This document shows positions 43,578 through 53,768 of a stretch of 64,000 nucleotides of DNA, piece by piece. Under the pieces are notes generated by a model. That model made no database searches. It was not told the origin of the DNA and saw nothing but the letters and a program-made list of their open reading frames with translations. The first letter of the stretch is position 1. Every line of letters starts with the position of its first letter. The stretch spans positions 1 to 64,000 of the forward strand of contig NZ_MDZC01000101.1 of assembly GCF_001816165.1 (NCBI RefSeq). Reading direction: 5' to 3'. A program made the translations under genes and the position numbers. This DNA comes from Hymenobacter glacialis (GTDB lineage: Bacteria > Bacteroidota > Bacteroidia > Cytophagales > Hymenobacteraceae).

Positions 43578-46500
43578 GTGCGTCGTTTCTTCTCCGTTCT
43601 GCTAAAAGTGCTCCTCGGTCTCGGGCTGGTGGTGGTGTTGGCGGTGGTGGGGGCCTTGGTGGCCTTGCGGGTGCCCAGCGTGCAAACCAAGCTGGCCCGG
43701 CAGGCGGCCGAAGTGCTGACACGGAAGCTGGGCCAGACCGTCACGATTGGGCGGGTGAACATCAGGCCCTTTTCCAGCGTGCTGCTGGAGGGCGTGCGCG
43801 TGCTGGACCGCCGCGGCGGCGAGCTGTTCAGCATTGGCCGGGCCGACGCGGATATTTCGCTGTTTTCGATTTTTGACCCGCGGCACCTGCACATTGCCAC
43901 CCTCACGCTGAACGAGCCGCGGTTTGTGCTCAAAAACCTGCCCGGCCAGCCCGACACCACCACGTTTAACCAGTTTACGGCGGCGGTGAAGCGGCTGATG
44001 GGGCCTTCGGACACGACCAAATCGGCTCCTTTTGACTTCAAAATCGCCAATGTGGCCCTGCGCAACGGGCACTTTGCCATTGAGAAAGCCGACCAGCCCC
44101 GTGCCAAAACCTACGGCCAAAGCATTGACTACGCCCACATGGTGGTGGACAGCATTTACGCCGATGTCTCCAATATTCGGCTGGGCGATACGCTGGCTCT
44201 GCGCATCCAGGACTTGCACGCGGTGGAAACGCCCTCGCAAACGCGGCTGCGGGAAATCACGGCCGACATGAAGTACGGGCCGCATTTCTGGGAATTTAAG
44301 GACCTGAGCTTGCGCGTGGGCCGCAGCCAAATCAAAGACTACCTGCGTTTTGAGTTCCGCGTGTTCAGCAACTTCACGGACTACAACGACTCGATGAAGA
44401 CCATCACGCGGCTGCGTGGCTCCCGGGTTTTTACTGATGACATTGCCAAATTTGCCCCGCAGCTGGCCACCCTGCACGAGTCGATAGTGATTTCGGGCGA
44501 GGCCTCGGGCTACGTGCGCGACTTCAAGGTAAACAACCTGGACCTGCGCTACGGCAAGGGCACCCACCTGGTGGCCCGGCGCGCCCACGCCGACAACCTG
44601 CCCAACTACAAGGAGAGCTTTATTGACCTGCGCCTGCTGCCTTCGGTGGTGCTGGCCAGCGACCTGAAAAAGTGGCTGCCCGCGTCGGCCAACAAGATTG
44701 TGCAGCGCCTGGGCCGGGTGAAGCTGGAAGGCCAGGTGCTGGGCTTCTACAACGACTTTGTGGCCAACGCCTCCTTCAATACCGCCCTGGGTTACGTGGC
44801 TACCGACGTGAACCTCAAGACCAAAACCGACCTCTTGCACGCCGTGTATGCGGGCACGGTGCGTACCAGGGCCTTTGAGCTGGGCAAGTTTCTGGGAGAT
44901 GAAAGCGTGGTGCGCGACATTACGATGAACGGCCGCGTGGCGGGCGTGGGCTTCGTGCCGCCCTATGCCCGGGGGGCGGCCACGGTGCTGGTGCCCAGCG
45001 TGTGGCTGAAGGGCTACCGCTACCGCAACGTGGCGTTCAACGGCGAGTTCTACAAGCAGGTGTTTGAAGGGCGGATAAGCATCAACGACCCAGCCGTGCA
45101 GCTGGTGGCCAATGGCCGCGTGGACCTAGACCGGGCGCATCAGGACATCAACATCAAGACCCGGATAGCGCGGGCCGACCTGCGCACGCTGGGCCTGCTG
45201 GACCAGCGGCTCACTGTGGCCACCACCGCCGAAGTTCAGTTTAAAGGCGTGCAGCTCGACTCGCTTATCGGCCACGCTTACCTGCGCAACTCCACTTTTA
45301 CACTGGATGGCCGCAAGCTGCGGCTCGACACGCTGGACGTGGTGAGCACCCGCAACAGCCGCAACCAGCGCACCGTGACCGTGCGCTCCGAAGCCGTGGA
45401 TGCCCGCGTGGCTGGCGCCTTCAACACCTCGGACGTGGTGCGCGACGTGCAGACGCTGCTCACCGAGTACCGCCTCAACTTCGAAAGCAACGACGCCGCT
45501 ACGGCCAACTACTACCTCCGCAAGCGACAGCGCGCCCTGCCCGTTTACCAGATAGAGTTTGCGGTGAACCTGAAACGGCCCAACCCGGCGCTGGCGCTCT
45601 TTGTGCCGGAGCTGCGCGTGGCCAACGGCAGCCGCTTCGATGGCTCGTTCCGCAACGGCGAAACCTCCATTTTCCAGATGGGCGGGCACCTCGATAGCCT
45701 GCGCTACGGCCCGGTGCAAACGGTGAACACCGACTTTGACTTTCTGACGTCGAAGCTGCCCTATAAGCCCGACATTCTGGCCCAGGCCAGCGTGACGAGC
45801 GCAAGCCAGGTGCTGCCCACGCTGGGCCGCACCGAAAAGTTCTTTATGGAGGGCGTGTGGGACCAGGAGCGCATCAACTTCTCCACGTCGCTGGCCCAGA
45901 CGGGCACCACCAACAAGGCCACCATCAACGGGTCGCTGGCCTTTTTGCCGCGGGCGGTGGAGGTGGTGTTCCGCCAGTCGGGCCTGCACCTGCTGGATAA
46001 GGACTGGACCATTGCCGCCGATAACTCCATTCGGATTTCCGACTACGGCCGCGAGTTTGACATTCAAAACCTGACCTTCAGCAACGGGGTGCAGTTTGTG
46101 GGGGCCCAGGGCTTTATTTCGCCCAATGCCAACAAGCCGCCGCTGCAGCTGCAGGTGAAAGACTTTGAGCTGGCCACGCTCAACGCCCTCACCGGGCAGC
46201 GCCTCAGTGGCCGCGTGAATGCCCTGGGCACGGTGACCGGCGTGTACGGCCCGCTGGCTATCAACAGCACGCTGGGCGTTGACTCGCTCACCTACGACGG
46301 CACGCTCATTGGGCAGGTGGCCGGTAGCGGCAACTGGGACAACGCCGCCGGCAAACTGCGCCTGAACATGGACGTGGCCCGCGCCGGCCAGTCGGTGCTC
46401 ACGGTGCTCGGCGACATCGCCCCGAATGACCCCACCAACCAGTTCAACCTCACGGGCACGCTCAACGATGCGCCCGTGGTGCTGGCCCAGCCTTTTCTGG

Positions 46501-48176
46501 GGTCGCTGTTTAAGAACCTGGGCGGCACGGGCCGGGGCGAGCTGCGCCTCACGGGCAGGTTTGACGCGCCCAACCTGCTGGGGCGCGTGGATGTGAGCAA
46601 TGGACGGCTCACCTTCGGATATCTGGGCACTACCTACACTTTTTCGGACCGCATCACCTTCACCAACAAGTCCATAGAGTTCCGCAACATTCAGCTGCGC
46701 GACGTGCTGGGCAACGTCGGCACCGTGGACGGCATTGTGCGGCACCGCGGCTTCAAGGACATGAGCCTGGACATTGCGGCCAGCTTCCGTAAGATGCAGG
46801 TGCTCAATACCACGCGTAAGGACAACGAGCTGTACTTCGGCACGGCCTATGCCACGGGCACGGCCAGCGTTTCGGGCCCCACCAACGACCTGGATATCAC
46901 GGTGCGGGCCACCAGCGAGTCGGGCACGCGCATATCGCTGCCCCTCGACAACGCGGCACGGGCCCAGAAAGCGGGCTACATCAAGTTTGTGAACAACAAC
47001 CCGCTGGGCGACACGGTCATCACCAAAAAGGCCAATACGGTGGCCGTGCAGGAAAAAATCGACCTGTCGGGCCTGCGGCTCAACATGAACCTGACCATTA
47101 CGCCGGACGCCTACCTGGAAATATTGCTGGACGAAAGCACCGGCGACGTGATTCGGGGAGCCGGCGCCGGTCAGTTGCGCATGGCCATCGACACGCGGGG
47201 CGAATTCAACATGTTCGGGCAGGTGGAGATTGTGCGCGGGGCGTACAACTTCACGCTGCAGGGTCTGATTAACAAGGAGTTTGTGGTACGGCCGGGCGGC
47301 GTTATTTCCTGGAACGGCGACCCGCTGGCCGGCGAAATGAACGTGACGGCTACCTACACCCAGCGCACGTCGCTGGCGCCGGTGCTGGGCGTGGGCCTGG
47401 CGAGCAGTGCGGCGGTGGTGCCCGTGACGGCGGTGATGAACCTGACCGGCCCCCTGTTGCTGCCAGCCATTCGGCTGGGACTGGAGTTCAACGACGCGCC
47501 GGGCACCCTGCAGGCGTTGCTCGCCAACTTCATTTCCTCGATTCGCAACGACGAGCAGGAGCTGAACCGCCAGGTATTCAGCCTGCTGGTGTTCAAGCAG
47601 CTTTCGCCGCTGGGGTCGTTCGGCAACACCATTTCCATTCAGGGCCAGAACAACACGGTACAGAACAGCCTGGGCCAGATTCTGAGCACGCAGCTGGGCC
47701 TGCTCACCTCGCAGATTGACCAGAACCTGGAAATCGACTTCAACATCAACGGTCTGTCCGCCGAGCAGCTCCAGGCCCTGCAGGTGCGGCTGAGCTACTC
47801 CTTCCTGAACGGACGCCTGCGCGTGACCCGCGAGGGCGGTTTCACCAGCAACCCCAACGTGGTAAACAGCCCCGGGCTGCCCGGCACCGGCAACCAGGCC
47901 GGCCAGGCCTCTCTGCTCGGCGACCTGAGCCTGGAATACTACCTGCGCCCCGACGGCAAGTTCCGCACCAAGCTGCGCTACGAAACCACGCCCCGCGACC
48001 TGGAAACCGTGAACCAGCCCCGCGCGGGCCTCTCGCTGCTGCACACCGAACAGTTCGACTCCTTCAGCGAATTATTCTCCCGCAAGAATCCCAAGAAAAA
48101 GGAGCGCAACACGCAAAAGGCCCGCGAAGGCCGGGAAGTGCTGACCGTGGACGAGGACCCGCGCACGAATCTGTAA
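43578..48176 (+). CDS. tamB: Translocation and assembly module protein TamB (AsmA-like bridge protein)
   Basis: A 1532-residue envelope protein. One N-terminal anchor helix (VLLKVLLGLGLVVVLAVVGA) is followed by a very long, beta-rich repetitive region, expected to form a hydrophobic groove across the periplasm. The C-terminal DUF490/TamB domain (from about residue 1130) is well preserved, with NFTLQGLINKEFVVRPGGVI and ATYTQRTSLAPV, and a final DLSLEYYLRPDGKFRTKLRY. Work in E. coli implicates TamB-like proteins in phospholipid transport to the outer membrane and in barrel assembly. The start is GTG at 43578. TamA is not adjacent. Confidence 0.95.
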   Translation: MRRFFSVLLKVLLGLGLVVVLAVVGALVALRVPSVQTKLARQAAEVLTRKLGQTVTIGRVNIRPFSSVLLEGVRVLDRRGGELFSIGRADADISLFSIFDPRHLHIATLTLNEPRFVLKNLPGQPDTTTFNQFTAAVKRLMGPSDTTKSAPFDFKIANVALRNGHFAIEKADQPRAKTYGQSIDYAHMVVDSIYADVSNIRLGDTLALRIQDLHAVETPSQTRLREITADMKYGPHFWEFKDLSLRVGRSQIKDYLRFEFRVFSNFTDYNDSMKTITRLRGSRVFTDDIAKFAPQLATLHESIVISGEASGYVRDFKVNNLDLRYGKGTHLVARRAHADNLPNYKESFIDLRLLPSVVLASDLKKWLPASANKIVQRLGRVKLEGQVLGFYNDFVANASFNTALGYVATDVNLKTKTDLLHAVYAGTVRTRAFELGKFLGDESVVRDITMNGRVAGVGFVPPYARGAATVLVPSVWLKGYRYRNVAFNGEFYKQVFEGRISINDPAVQLVANGRVDLDRAHQDINIKTRIARADLRTLGLLDQRLTVATTAEVQFKGVQLDSLIGHAYLRNSTFTLDGRKLRLDTLDVVSTRNSRNQRTVTVRSEAVDARVAGAFNTSDVVRDVQTLLTEYRLNFESNDAATANYYLRKRQRALPVYQIEFAVNLKRPNPALALFVPELRVANGSRFDGSFRNGETSIFQMGGHLDSLRYGPVQTVNTDFDFLTSKLPYKPDILAQASVTSASQVLPTLGRTEKFFMEGVWDQERINFSTSLAQTGTTNKATINGSLAFLPRAVEVVFRQSGLHLLDKDWTIAADNSIRISDYGREFDIQNLTFSNGVQFVGAQGFISPNANKPPLQLQVKDFELATLNALTGQRLSGRVNALGTVTGVYGPLAINSTLGVDSLTYDGTLIGQVAGSGNWDNAAGKLRLNMDVARAGQSVLTVLGDIAPNDPTNQFNLTGTLNDAPVVLAQPFLGSLFKNLGGTGRGELRLTGRFDAPNLLGRVDVSNGRLTFGYLGTTYTFSDRITFTNKSIEFRNIQLRDVLGNVGTVDGIVRHRGFKDMSLDIAASFRKMQVLNTTRKDNELYFGTAYATGTASVSGPTNDLDITVRATSESGTRISLPLDNAARAQKAGYIKFVNNNPLGDTVITKKANTVAVQEKIDLSGLRLNMNLTITPDAYLEILLDESTGDVIRGAGAGQLRMAIDTRGEFNMFGQVEIVRGAYNFTLQGLINKEFVVRPGGVISWNGDPLAGEMNVTATYTQRTSLAPVLGVGLASSAAVVPVTAVMNLTGPLLLPAIRLGLEFNDAPGTLQALLANFISSIRNDEQELNRQVFSLLVFKQLSPLGSFGNTISIQGQNNTVQNSLGQILSTQLGLLTSQIDQNLEIDFNINGLSAEQLQALQVRLSYSFLNGRLRVTREGGFTSNPNVVNSPGLPGTGNQAGQASLLGDLSLEYYLRPDGKFRTKLRYETTPRDLETVNQPRAGLSLLHTEQFDSFSELFSRKNPKKKERNTQKAREGREVLTVDEDPRTNL

Positions 48177-48384
48177 GGCTGTGAAAGGTGATGGCCAATG
48201 CCCCTCCTTGGCAAAGGAAGGGTGTATTTTCGCAGTAAAAACGGGGACGGGTGGGTGCGTTATAAAACGGACCCACAACTGGTGGTGAACGGCGGCATAT
48301 TCCGTATTCGGCCATCGTGCAACGATTGCAACCACCCCAGCCAACCCTGCGGTTTGGCATCTCCTCCCCAGCTAAGGCAGGGCA

Positions 48385-48417
48385 TTGTCGTTCTACTAGC
48401 CTCGTTTGCTACCTTTG
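48385..48417 (+). promoter_or_regulatory. ftsX promoter
   Basis: TTG (48385-48387), 22 bases, TACCTTTG (48410-48417) match the Bacteroidota consensus. The ftsX ATG begins six bases after the box, so the leader would be extremely short. Confidence 0.55.
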
Positions 48418-48423
48418 CCCGAT

Positions 48424-49323
48424 ATGGCTACCCCCACTACCCCTGGTTCCCGCAAGAAAAAGCTCGGCTCTTACCCCACGTTGCTGGTGGTATTCAGCAT
48501 CACGCTGTCGCTGGTGGTCATTGGGCTATTTGGCTTGCTCCTGATTCATGCCCAGAAGCTGTCGGAGGTGGTGCGCGAGAACCTGGAGGTGCAGGTGTAC
48601 CTCGACCGGGAGCTGCCCGAAACGGAATTGCTGCGCCTGCAGCAGGACCTGGGCCAGCAGCCGTTTGTGGCCGAACGCAACGGCAAGCCCCAAATTCGGT
48701 TTGTGAGCAAGGAGGAAGGCGCCCGCCAGCTGCTGCAAAGCACCGGCGAAGACTTCCGCCAGTTCCTGGGCGACAACCCCCTGCGCGACGCCTACGTGCT
48801 CAAAATCAAGCCCGAATACACCGACACCCTGCACCTGCGCCAGCTGGAGCAAAGCATTGGCAGCCAGCGCGGCGTGTTCGAGGTGCAGTACCCGCAAGAC
48901 CTGTTCACGAGCATCAACAACAACCTCACGCGGGTGAGCCTGGTGCTGCTGGGCTTTGCAGCGGTACTGGTATTGGTGGTGGTCATTCTGATAAACAATA
49001 CCATCAAGCTGGCGCTGTTTTCGCAGCGTTTCCTTATCCGGTCCATGCAACTGGTGGGCGCCACGCGGTTCTTTATTCAGCAGCCGTTTTTGCGGCGGGC
49101 CACGTGGCAGGGGCTGGCCAGCGGCTTGCTGGCGGCCCTGCTGCTGGTGGCGCTGCTGCAATACGCTTACCTGGAAGTGGAACCCCTGCGGCTCCTGCGC
49201 GACGATTTCCGCCTGGCTCTGCTCCTTCTTGGGGTGGTGGGCCTGGGCGTGGTCATCGGCTTTTTCAGCTCGGCCCGCGCCGTGCAAAAGTACCTCAAGA
49301 TGTCGCTCGACGACCTGTATTAA
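48424..49323 (+). CDS. ftsX: Cell division protein FtsX
   Basis: A 299-residue membrane protein with one N-terminal helix (TLLVVFSITLSLVVIGLFGL), a periplasmic domain (residues of about 50-165, with VYLDRELPETELLRLQQDL), and three C-terminal helices typical of the FtsX/MacB fold. With the ATPase FtsE it controls peptidoglycan hydrolases at division. The ftsE gene is not in the window, as is common in Bacteroidota, where ftsX heads the cluster with DUF3098, uppP, truB and ribF. Confidence 0.94.
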   Translation: MATPTTPGSRKKKLGSYPTLLVVFSITLSLVVIGLFGLLLIHAQKLSEVVRENLEVQVYLDRELPETELLRLQQDLGQQPFVAERNGKPQIRFVSKEEGARQLLQSTGEDFRQFLGDNPLRDAYVLKIKPEYTDTLHLRQLEQSIGSQRGVFEVQYPQDLFTSINNNLTRVSLVLLGFAAVLVLVVVILINNTIKLALFSQRFLIRSMQLVGATRFFIQQPFLRRATWQGLASGLLAALLLVALLQYAYLEVEPLRLLRDDFRLALLLLGVVGLGVVIGFFSSARAVQKYLKMSLDDLY

Positions 49324-49325
49324 AT

Positions 49326-49416
49326 AGTGGTGAATGATTAGCGGTTAGTGGTTAATCCACTTTCCACCCAACAATCGACAGCCACTAACCACTGACCATT
49401 AATCACTAATCATTAC
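49326..49416. repeat. Palindromic repeat between ftsX and DUF3098 gene
   Basis: GATTAGCGGTTAGTGGTTAA at the left pairs imperfectly with CACTAACCACTGACCATTAA and on to ATTACT at the right. It fills the whole 94-base gap, starting two bases after the ftsX stop and ending one base before the next ATG. Confidence 0.75.
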
Positions 49417-49417
49417 T

Positions 49418-49732
49418 ATGACTCCTGCCCCGCGCTTCGCTTTTGGTCCTCGCAACTACCGCCTGATGTGGATTGGCCTGGCCCTGCTGGCCGCTGGCTT
49501 CATCACGATGATGTTTGGCGACAAGGAAAACTACGGCGAAGACTTTGTGGGCATCACGCTGGGGCCGTTGCTGCTGGTGGCGGGTTTCTGCGTGGAGTTT
49601 GCCGCTATTATGGTGCGCGACAAGAGCCTAGTGGTAGCTCCCGCTGCGCCAGTGGCTCCCCTGAGCACCCCGGTTGCGACTACTGCACCCGTTGCAGCTC
49701 CGGTAGCCGCTCCGGCCTACAAGCGCCTTTAA
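49418..49732 (+). CDS. DUF3098 membrane protein
   Basis: A 104-residue protein. The family opening FAFGPRNYRLMWIGLALLAA, then GFITMMFGDKENYGEDFVGI, contains the first helix, and TLGPLLLVAGFCVEFAAIMV is the second. The Ala/Pro/Val-rich tail is not part of the usual family and is likely disordered. DUF3098 proteins occur almost only in Bacteroidota, next to ftsX and uppP, which hints at a division or envelope role, unproven. Palindromes flank it on both sides. Confidence 0.88.
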   Translation: MTPAPRFAFGPRNYRLMWIGLALLAAGFITMMFGDKENYGEDFVGITLGPLLLVAGFCVEFAAIMVRDKSLVVAPAAPVAPLSTPVATTAPVAAPVAAPAYKRL

Positions 49733-49734
49733 CC

Positions 49735-49797
49735 AGTGGTTGGCAGTTGGTGATGAGTGGCATAGCCCCACCACCAACCATTAAACCACTACCCACT
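49735..49797. repeat. Palindromic repeat between DUF3098 gene and uppP
   Basis: AGTGGTTGGCAGTTGGTGAT and the following GAGTGG pair imperfectly with CCACCAACCATTAAACCACT, then ACCCACT. It is of the same style as the repeat at 49326-49416 (units of GTGGTT/AACCAC) and again fills the entire gap. Confidence 0.7.
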
Positions 49798-49808
49798 TAC
49801 CGTTACGA

Positions 49809-50618
49809 ATGACTTATTGGGACGCGTTTCTCCTCGCCGTTGTTGAGGGTATTACTGAGTTTTTGCCCGTTTCCAGCACCGGGCACATGATTATTGCCTC
49901 GGCCATGTTGGGCATTCCAGCCACGCCGTTTACCAAGCTGTATTTAGTGGTCATTCAGCTCGGGGCTATCCTGTCGGTGTTTGCGGTGTACTGGCGCCGC
50001 TTTTTTCAAAGCATCGATTTCTACCTTAAACTGCTGGTGGCCTTTCTGCCGGTGGTGGTGGTGGGCCTGCTGCTGAAAAAGCATATTGATGCGCTGCTCG
50101 AATCGGTGGCAGTGGTGGCGTTCATGCTGCTGTTTGGCGGGGTGGTGCTGGTATTTATCGACCGGTGGTTTCCGCAGGAAGACCCCAACGAAGGCGGCCG
50201 CCCCGTGACGAATCCGGGCTGGCGGCAGGCGTTTGTTATCGGCGTGTTTCAGTGCCTGGCCGTGGTGCCGGGCGTGAGCCGCTCGGCCGCCACCATCATT
50301 GGCGGCCTCACCCAGAAGCTCACACGCCGCGCTGCGGCCGAGTTTGCCTTTTTTCTGGCCATGCCCACCATGGCCGCCGCTGCGGCCAAAGACCTGTACG
50401 ATTTCTACAAGGAGAGCAGCACCGGCCTATCCATGGAAGAAGTGAAGCAGCTGCTGTTTGGCAATGCGGTGGCCTTTGTGGTGGCGTTGCTGGCCATTCG
50501 GCTGTTCGTGGGGTTCGTCACGAAATACGGCTTCCGGGCCTTTGGCATCTACCGCATTGTAGTGGGTGGCCTGTTGCTGCTTATGTTGGGGTTGGGAATT
50601 AATTTACAGTTGGTATGA
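49809..50618 (+). CDS. uppP: Undecaprenyl-diphosphatase UppP (BacA)
   Basis: A 269-residue inner-membrane enzyme that dephosphorylates undecaprenyl diphosphate so the lipid carrier can be reused for cell-wall and O-antigen synthesis; overproduction gives bacitracin resistance. Two signature motifs are present: [19 protein letters not shown] and [15 protein letters not shown]. About eight helices are predicted and the length is normal. Its TGA stop overlaps the truB start in ATGA, showing translational coupling. Confidence 0.97.
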   Translation: MTYWDAFLLAVVEGITEFLPVSSTGHMIIASAMLGIPATPFTKLYLVVIQLGAILSVFAVYWRRFFQSIDFYLKLLVAFLPVVVVGLLLKKHIDALLESVAVVAFMLLFGGVVLVFIDRWFPQEDPNEGGRPVTNPGWRQAFVIGVFQCLAVVPGVSRSAATIIGGLTQKLTRRAAAEFAFFLAMPTMAAAAAKDLYDFYKESSTGLSMEEVKQLLFGNAVAFVVALLAIRLFVGFVTKYGFRAFGIYRIVVGGLLLLMLGLGINLQLV

Positions 50619-51466
50619 GCGAGAAAACCCTAGCCGATTACGACTTTGAAGCTGGCGAAGTCCTGTTGCTGGACAAGCCCCTCACCTGGACGTCGTTCGA
50701 CGTGGTGCGCAAGGTGAAGAATGCGCTGCGCATCAAGAAAATAGGCCACGCCGGCACCCTCGACCCCCTGGCCACCGGCCTGCTTATTCTCTGCACGGGC
50801 AAGAAAACCAAGGAAATTGACCTGATTCAGGCCCAGGAAAAAGAGTACACCGGCACCTTCCGCCTGGGCGAAACCACGCCCAGCTTCGACCTGGAAACCG
50901 CCGTGGACATGGCCCGCCCCTACGCCCACCTCACCAACGACGAGATTCTGGCCGCCACGCTGCCCTTCGTGGGCGTTATTCAGCAAACGCCGCCTCTGTT
51001 TTCGGCCGTGAAAATTGACGGCAAGCGCGCCTACGAGCTGGCCCGCACCGGTCAGGAGGCCGAAATCAAGGCCAAGACCGTGGAGATAAAAACGTTTGAG
51101 CTGACGCGCATCGCGCTGCCCGAAATCGACTTCCGGGTGGTGTGCTCCAAGGGCACGTACATCCGCAGCCTGGCGCGCGACCTGGGCCTGGCCCTGGGCT
51201 GCGGCGCCCATCTTACGCGCCTGGTGCGCACCCGCATTGGCGCGTATCGGGTGGAAGACGCATTTTCGCTGGAAGCCATTGAGGCCATGCGCCCGCCACG
51301 GGCCGAAGGCGAAGCCCGCTCCCGCATCGAGCGGCCCCGCACGGCGCCCAACCGGGCCGGCCTGCAGTACTACGCCGCCCTGCAAGCCGATGCCCTGGCC
51401 GCCCAGCACAACCAGGAAGCCAACGCGGGCGAGGCCCCTGCACCGCCCGCCACCTCCCCCGACTAG
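50615..51466 (+). CDS. truB: tRNA pseudouridine(55) synthase TruB
   Basis: A 283-residue enzyme that makes pseudouridine at position 55 of the T loop of tRNAs. The catalytic Asp50 is in [16 protein letters not shown], and [40 protein letters not shown] and [15 protein letters not shown] are the other family motifs. The last 45 residues are an Ala/Pro-rich extension that lacks a PUA domain. It overlaps uppP by four bases and is followed by ribF after 72 bases. Confidence 0.97.
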   Translation: MSEKTLADYDFEAGEVLLLDKPLTWTSFDVVRKVKNALRIKKIGHAGTLDPLATGLLILCTGKKTKEIDLIQAQEKEYTGTFRLGETTPSFDLETAVDMARPYAHLTNDEILAATLPFVGVIQQTPPLFSAVKIDGKRAYELARTGQEAEIKAKTVEIKTFELTRIALPEIDFRVVCSKGTYIRSLARDLGLALGCGAHLTRLVRTRIGAYRVEDAFSLEAIEAMRPPRAEGEARSRIERPRTAPNRAGLQYYAALQADALAAQHNQEANAGEAPAPPATSPD

Positions 51467-51538
51467 CGCGGCCAGCGCACCGTTCACCGCTACCTTCGCG
51501 GCGTTTCCACTTATTTCATCCGCAATTTCCGGCGCCCC

Positions 51539-52486
51539 ATGCACGTCATCCGCGACCCGGCCCAGTTTCCGTTTCTTGGCAATGCCGTGGTCACCAGCGG
51601 CACGTTTGATGGCGTGCACGTGGGGCACCAGCGTATTTTGGGCCGGTTGCGCGAGGTGGCCCGGGCCAGCGGCGGGCCGTCGGTGGTCATCACCTACTGG
51701 CCGCACCCGCGGCTGGTGCTGGGGCCGCCCCCTTCGCACCCGGAACTGCTGGAGCTGCAGCTGCTCAACACCCTGGACGAGCGGATTGAGCGCCTCGCCG
51801 GCTTCGGGGTCGACTACCTGCTGATAGTGCCCTTCACCCGGGAGTTTGCGCAGTGGACCTCGGAGGAGTACATCCAGAACCTGCTGCTGAAAACGGTGGG
51901 CGCCAAGCAATTGGTTATCGGCTACGACCACCGCTTTGGCAAAAACCGCGAAGGCGGCTTCGACTACCTCACCCAGCACGCTGCGCGCTATGGCCTGGCG
52001 GTGGAAGAAATTAAGCGCGAAGACGTAGATGCCGTGGGCGTGAGCAGCACCCGCATCCGGCAGGCGCTGCGCCAGGGCGACATTGCCACCGCCAACCGCT
52101 ACCTCGGCTACCACTACCCACTCACGGGCCTGGTGGTGCACGGCCAGAAACTGGGGCGCACCATAGGCTACCCCACCGCCAACCTGGCCACCACCGAGCC
52201 GCTGAAGCTGGTGCCCGCCCAGGGCATTTACGCGGTGTGGGCCACTACGGCGGCGGGCACCCGGCACCCGGCCATGCTCAGCATCGGCGTGCGGCCCACC
52301 ATTGGCCAGGACCTGGCCCAGACCGTGGAGGTGAACCTGCTGGATTTCGACGGGGATTTGTATGACCAGCTGCTCACGCTGGAATTTGTGGCGTGGCTGC
52401 GGAGCGAAGAAAAATACAACGGCCTGGACGCGCTAACGGCACAATTATCGTTAGACGCACAGGCCACGCGGCTGGCATTGGCCTAG
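51539..52486 (+). CDS. ribF: Bifunctional riboflavin kinase / FAD synthetase
   Basis: A 315-residue enzyme that turns riboflavin into FMN and then FAD. The N-terminal nucleotidyltransferase domain has the HxGH-type motif GTFDGVHVGHQRIL and later GVSSTRIRQAL. The C-terminal kinase domain has GRTIGYPTANLATTE and the metal-binding Thr/Asn, followed by MLSIGVRPTIGQ. The length is standard. A TACCTTCG sequence at 51491-51498 may be a weak promoter. It closes the ftsX-DUF3098-uppP-truB-ribF series. Confidence 0.97.
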   Translation: MHVIRDPAQFPFLGNAVVTSGTFDGVHVGHQRILGRLREVARASGGPSVVITYWPHPRLVLGPPPSHPELLELQLLNTLDERIERLAGFGVDYLLIVPFTREFAQWTSEEYIQNLLLKTVGAKQLVIGYDHRFGKNREGGFDYLTQHAARYGLAVEEIKREDVDAVGVSSTRIRQALRQGDIATANRYLGYHYPLTGLVVHGQKLGRTIGYPTANLATTEPLKLVPAQGIYAVWATTAAGTRHPAMLSIGVRPTIGQDLAQTVEVNLLDFDGDLYDQLLTLEFVAWLRSEEKYNGLDALTAQLSLDAQATRLALA

Positions 52487-52519
52487 CCTTGCGTCTTACT
52501 TTTCACTATTTTGTTTGAT

Positions 52520-53749
52520 ATGAGATACTTACGCTTATTGTTGGTAGGCTGCGGCTGGATGCTGACCATGGGTACTGCGCAGGCGCAGGGCAAGATCAGC
52601 GGCGTGGTGCAGGACTCGGCCACGCACGAGCCGCTGGCTTTTGCCAGCGTTTTTCTGGCCAATACCACCCTGGGCGTGACCACCACCGAGCAGGGCAGGT
52701 TTGAGTTTGCCAAGGTGCCAGCCGGCACCTACGACGTGGTAGGCTCCTACGTGGGCTACAGCCTGTCCAAAAAGTCGGTGACCATGACCGCTGCACCCCA
52801 GCAGGTAACGCTGGAGCTGGCCTCGACGGGCAACCAGCTGGGCGAGGTGGTGGTGAAACCTGAGCCCAACAAGCCAGATGAGCTGCGGCAGTTCACCACC
52901 CTGTTTTTGGGCGGCACCAGCTTTTCGGAGCAATGCTACATCAGCAACCCCGACCAGGTGCGCATCTTTCTTGACGAGGAAACCGGGGAGCTAACGGCGC
53001 GCGCCAAGGAGTTTCTGCAAATTGACAACGAGGCCCTGGGCTACCGCCTGAAATATTACGGCCTGGAATTCGGCTACGACAAAGCGGACGGCACGATGTC
53101 GTATTACGGCGAGCCGGTGTTTGAGGAAATGACCCCGCGCGACGAGCGCCAGCAGCAGCAGTGGGCCGCCAACCGCGCCACGGCCTACCGGGGCTCCTTT
53201 ATGCACTTCCTGCGCAGCGTGTACAACGACCGCCTCGAGGCCGAGGGCTTTCTGGCCCAGCAGATTCGGATGGCGCCCAACCCCCACTTTCGGCGCATAG
53301 AAAACAAACGCCGCGCCCTGCAGCGACGCCCCGCCGGCAACCTAACCCGCGCCGAAAAAGACTCCCTGGCCCGGTGGCAGAGCGTGACGCCCACGCTGGC
53401 CACGCTCTACCCCGCGCCCCGGCCCATCGACAGCCTGCGGCGGGTGTCCCTCAACGGGGAGCACACCTTTCTGCGCTTCACCGGCGAGCTGCAGGTGGCC
53501 TATTTTGGCGAGGCACCGGATGCGCGCTACACCCGCCGCATGCTCCCGCTGGGGGCCACCCGCAAGCCCTACCCCGCCAAGCGGCAGGTGTCGCGCCTGC
53601 GCCTGGAAGACGGCGAAGCCGAAATCCAGGCCAACGGTTCGCTTATGAACCCGCTGGAAGTAGTAAATGGCGAATACTGGGGCTTTGAACGAATTGGCGA
53701 GTTTTTGCCGGTGGATTACGTCCTGCCGGCGGCTTCTGCAAAACCATAA
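52520..53749 (+). CDS. Carboxypeptidase-regulatory-like (CarbopepD_reg_2) domain protein
   Basis: A 409-residue exported protein. The signal peptide is MRYLRLLLVGCGWMLTMGTA, then QAQ. It is followed by a CarbopepD_reg beta-sandwich (ISGVVQDSATHEPLAFASVF, then GVTTTEQGRFEFAKVPAGTY), as found at the N-terminus of SusC-like receptors. The remaining 300 residues are a conserved Bacteroidota domain of unknown function that ends in FERIGEFLPVDYVLP. The ATG at 52520 is preferred to an upstream TTG. A decayed copy of its C-terminus lies just downstream at 53882-53986. Confidence 0.85.
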   Translation: MRYLRLLLVGCGWMLTMGTAQAQGKISGVVQDSATHEPLAFASVFLANTTLGVTTTEQGRFEFAKVPAGTYDVVGSYVGYSLSKKSVTMTAAPQQVTLELASTGNQLGEVVVKPEPNKPDELRQFTTLFLGGTSFSEQCYISNPDQVRIFLDEETGELTARAKEFLQIDNEALGYRLKYYGLEFGYDKADGTMSYYGEPVFEEMTPRDERQQQQWAANRATAYRGSFMHFLRSVYNDRLEAEGFLAQQIRMAPNPHFRRIENKRRALQRRPAGNLTRAEKDSLARWQSVTPTLATLYPAPRPIDSLRRVSLNGEHTFLRFTGELQVAYFGEAPDARYTRRMLPLGATRKPYPAKRQVSRLRLEDGEAEIQANGSLMNPLEVVNGEYWGFERIGEFLPVDYVLPAASAKP

Positions 53750-53768
53750 GTCTCCAGCGCCCAATAGC

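Noticed and set aside
45126..48044. 972-codon minus-strand open frame opposite tamB
   Set aside because: It is an antisense shadow of tamB; composition is His/Gly/Arg-rich as expected for the complement of a GC-rich gene.
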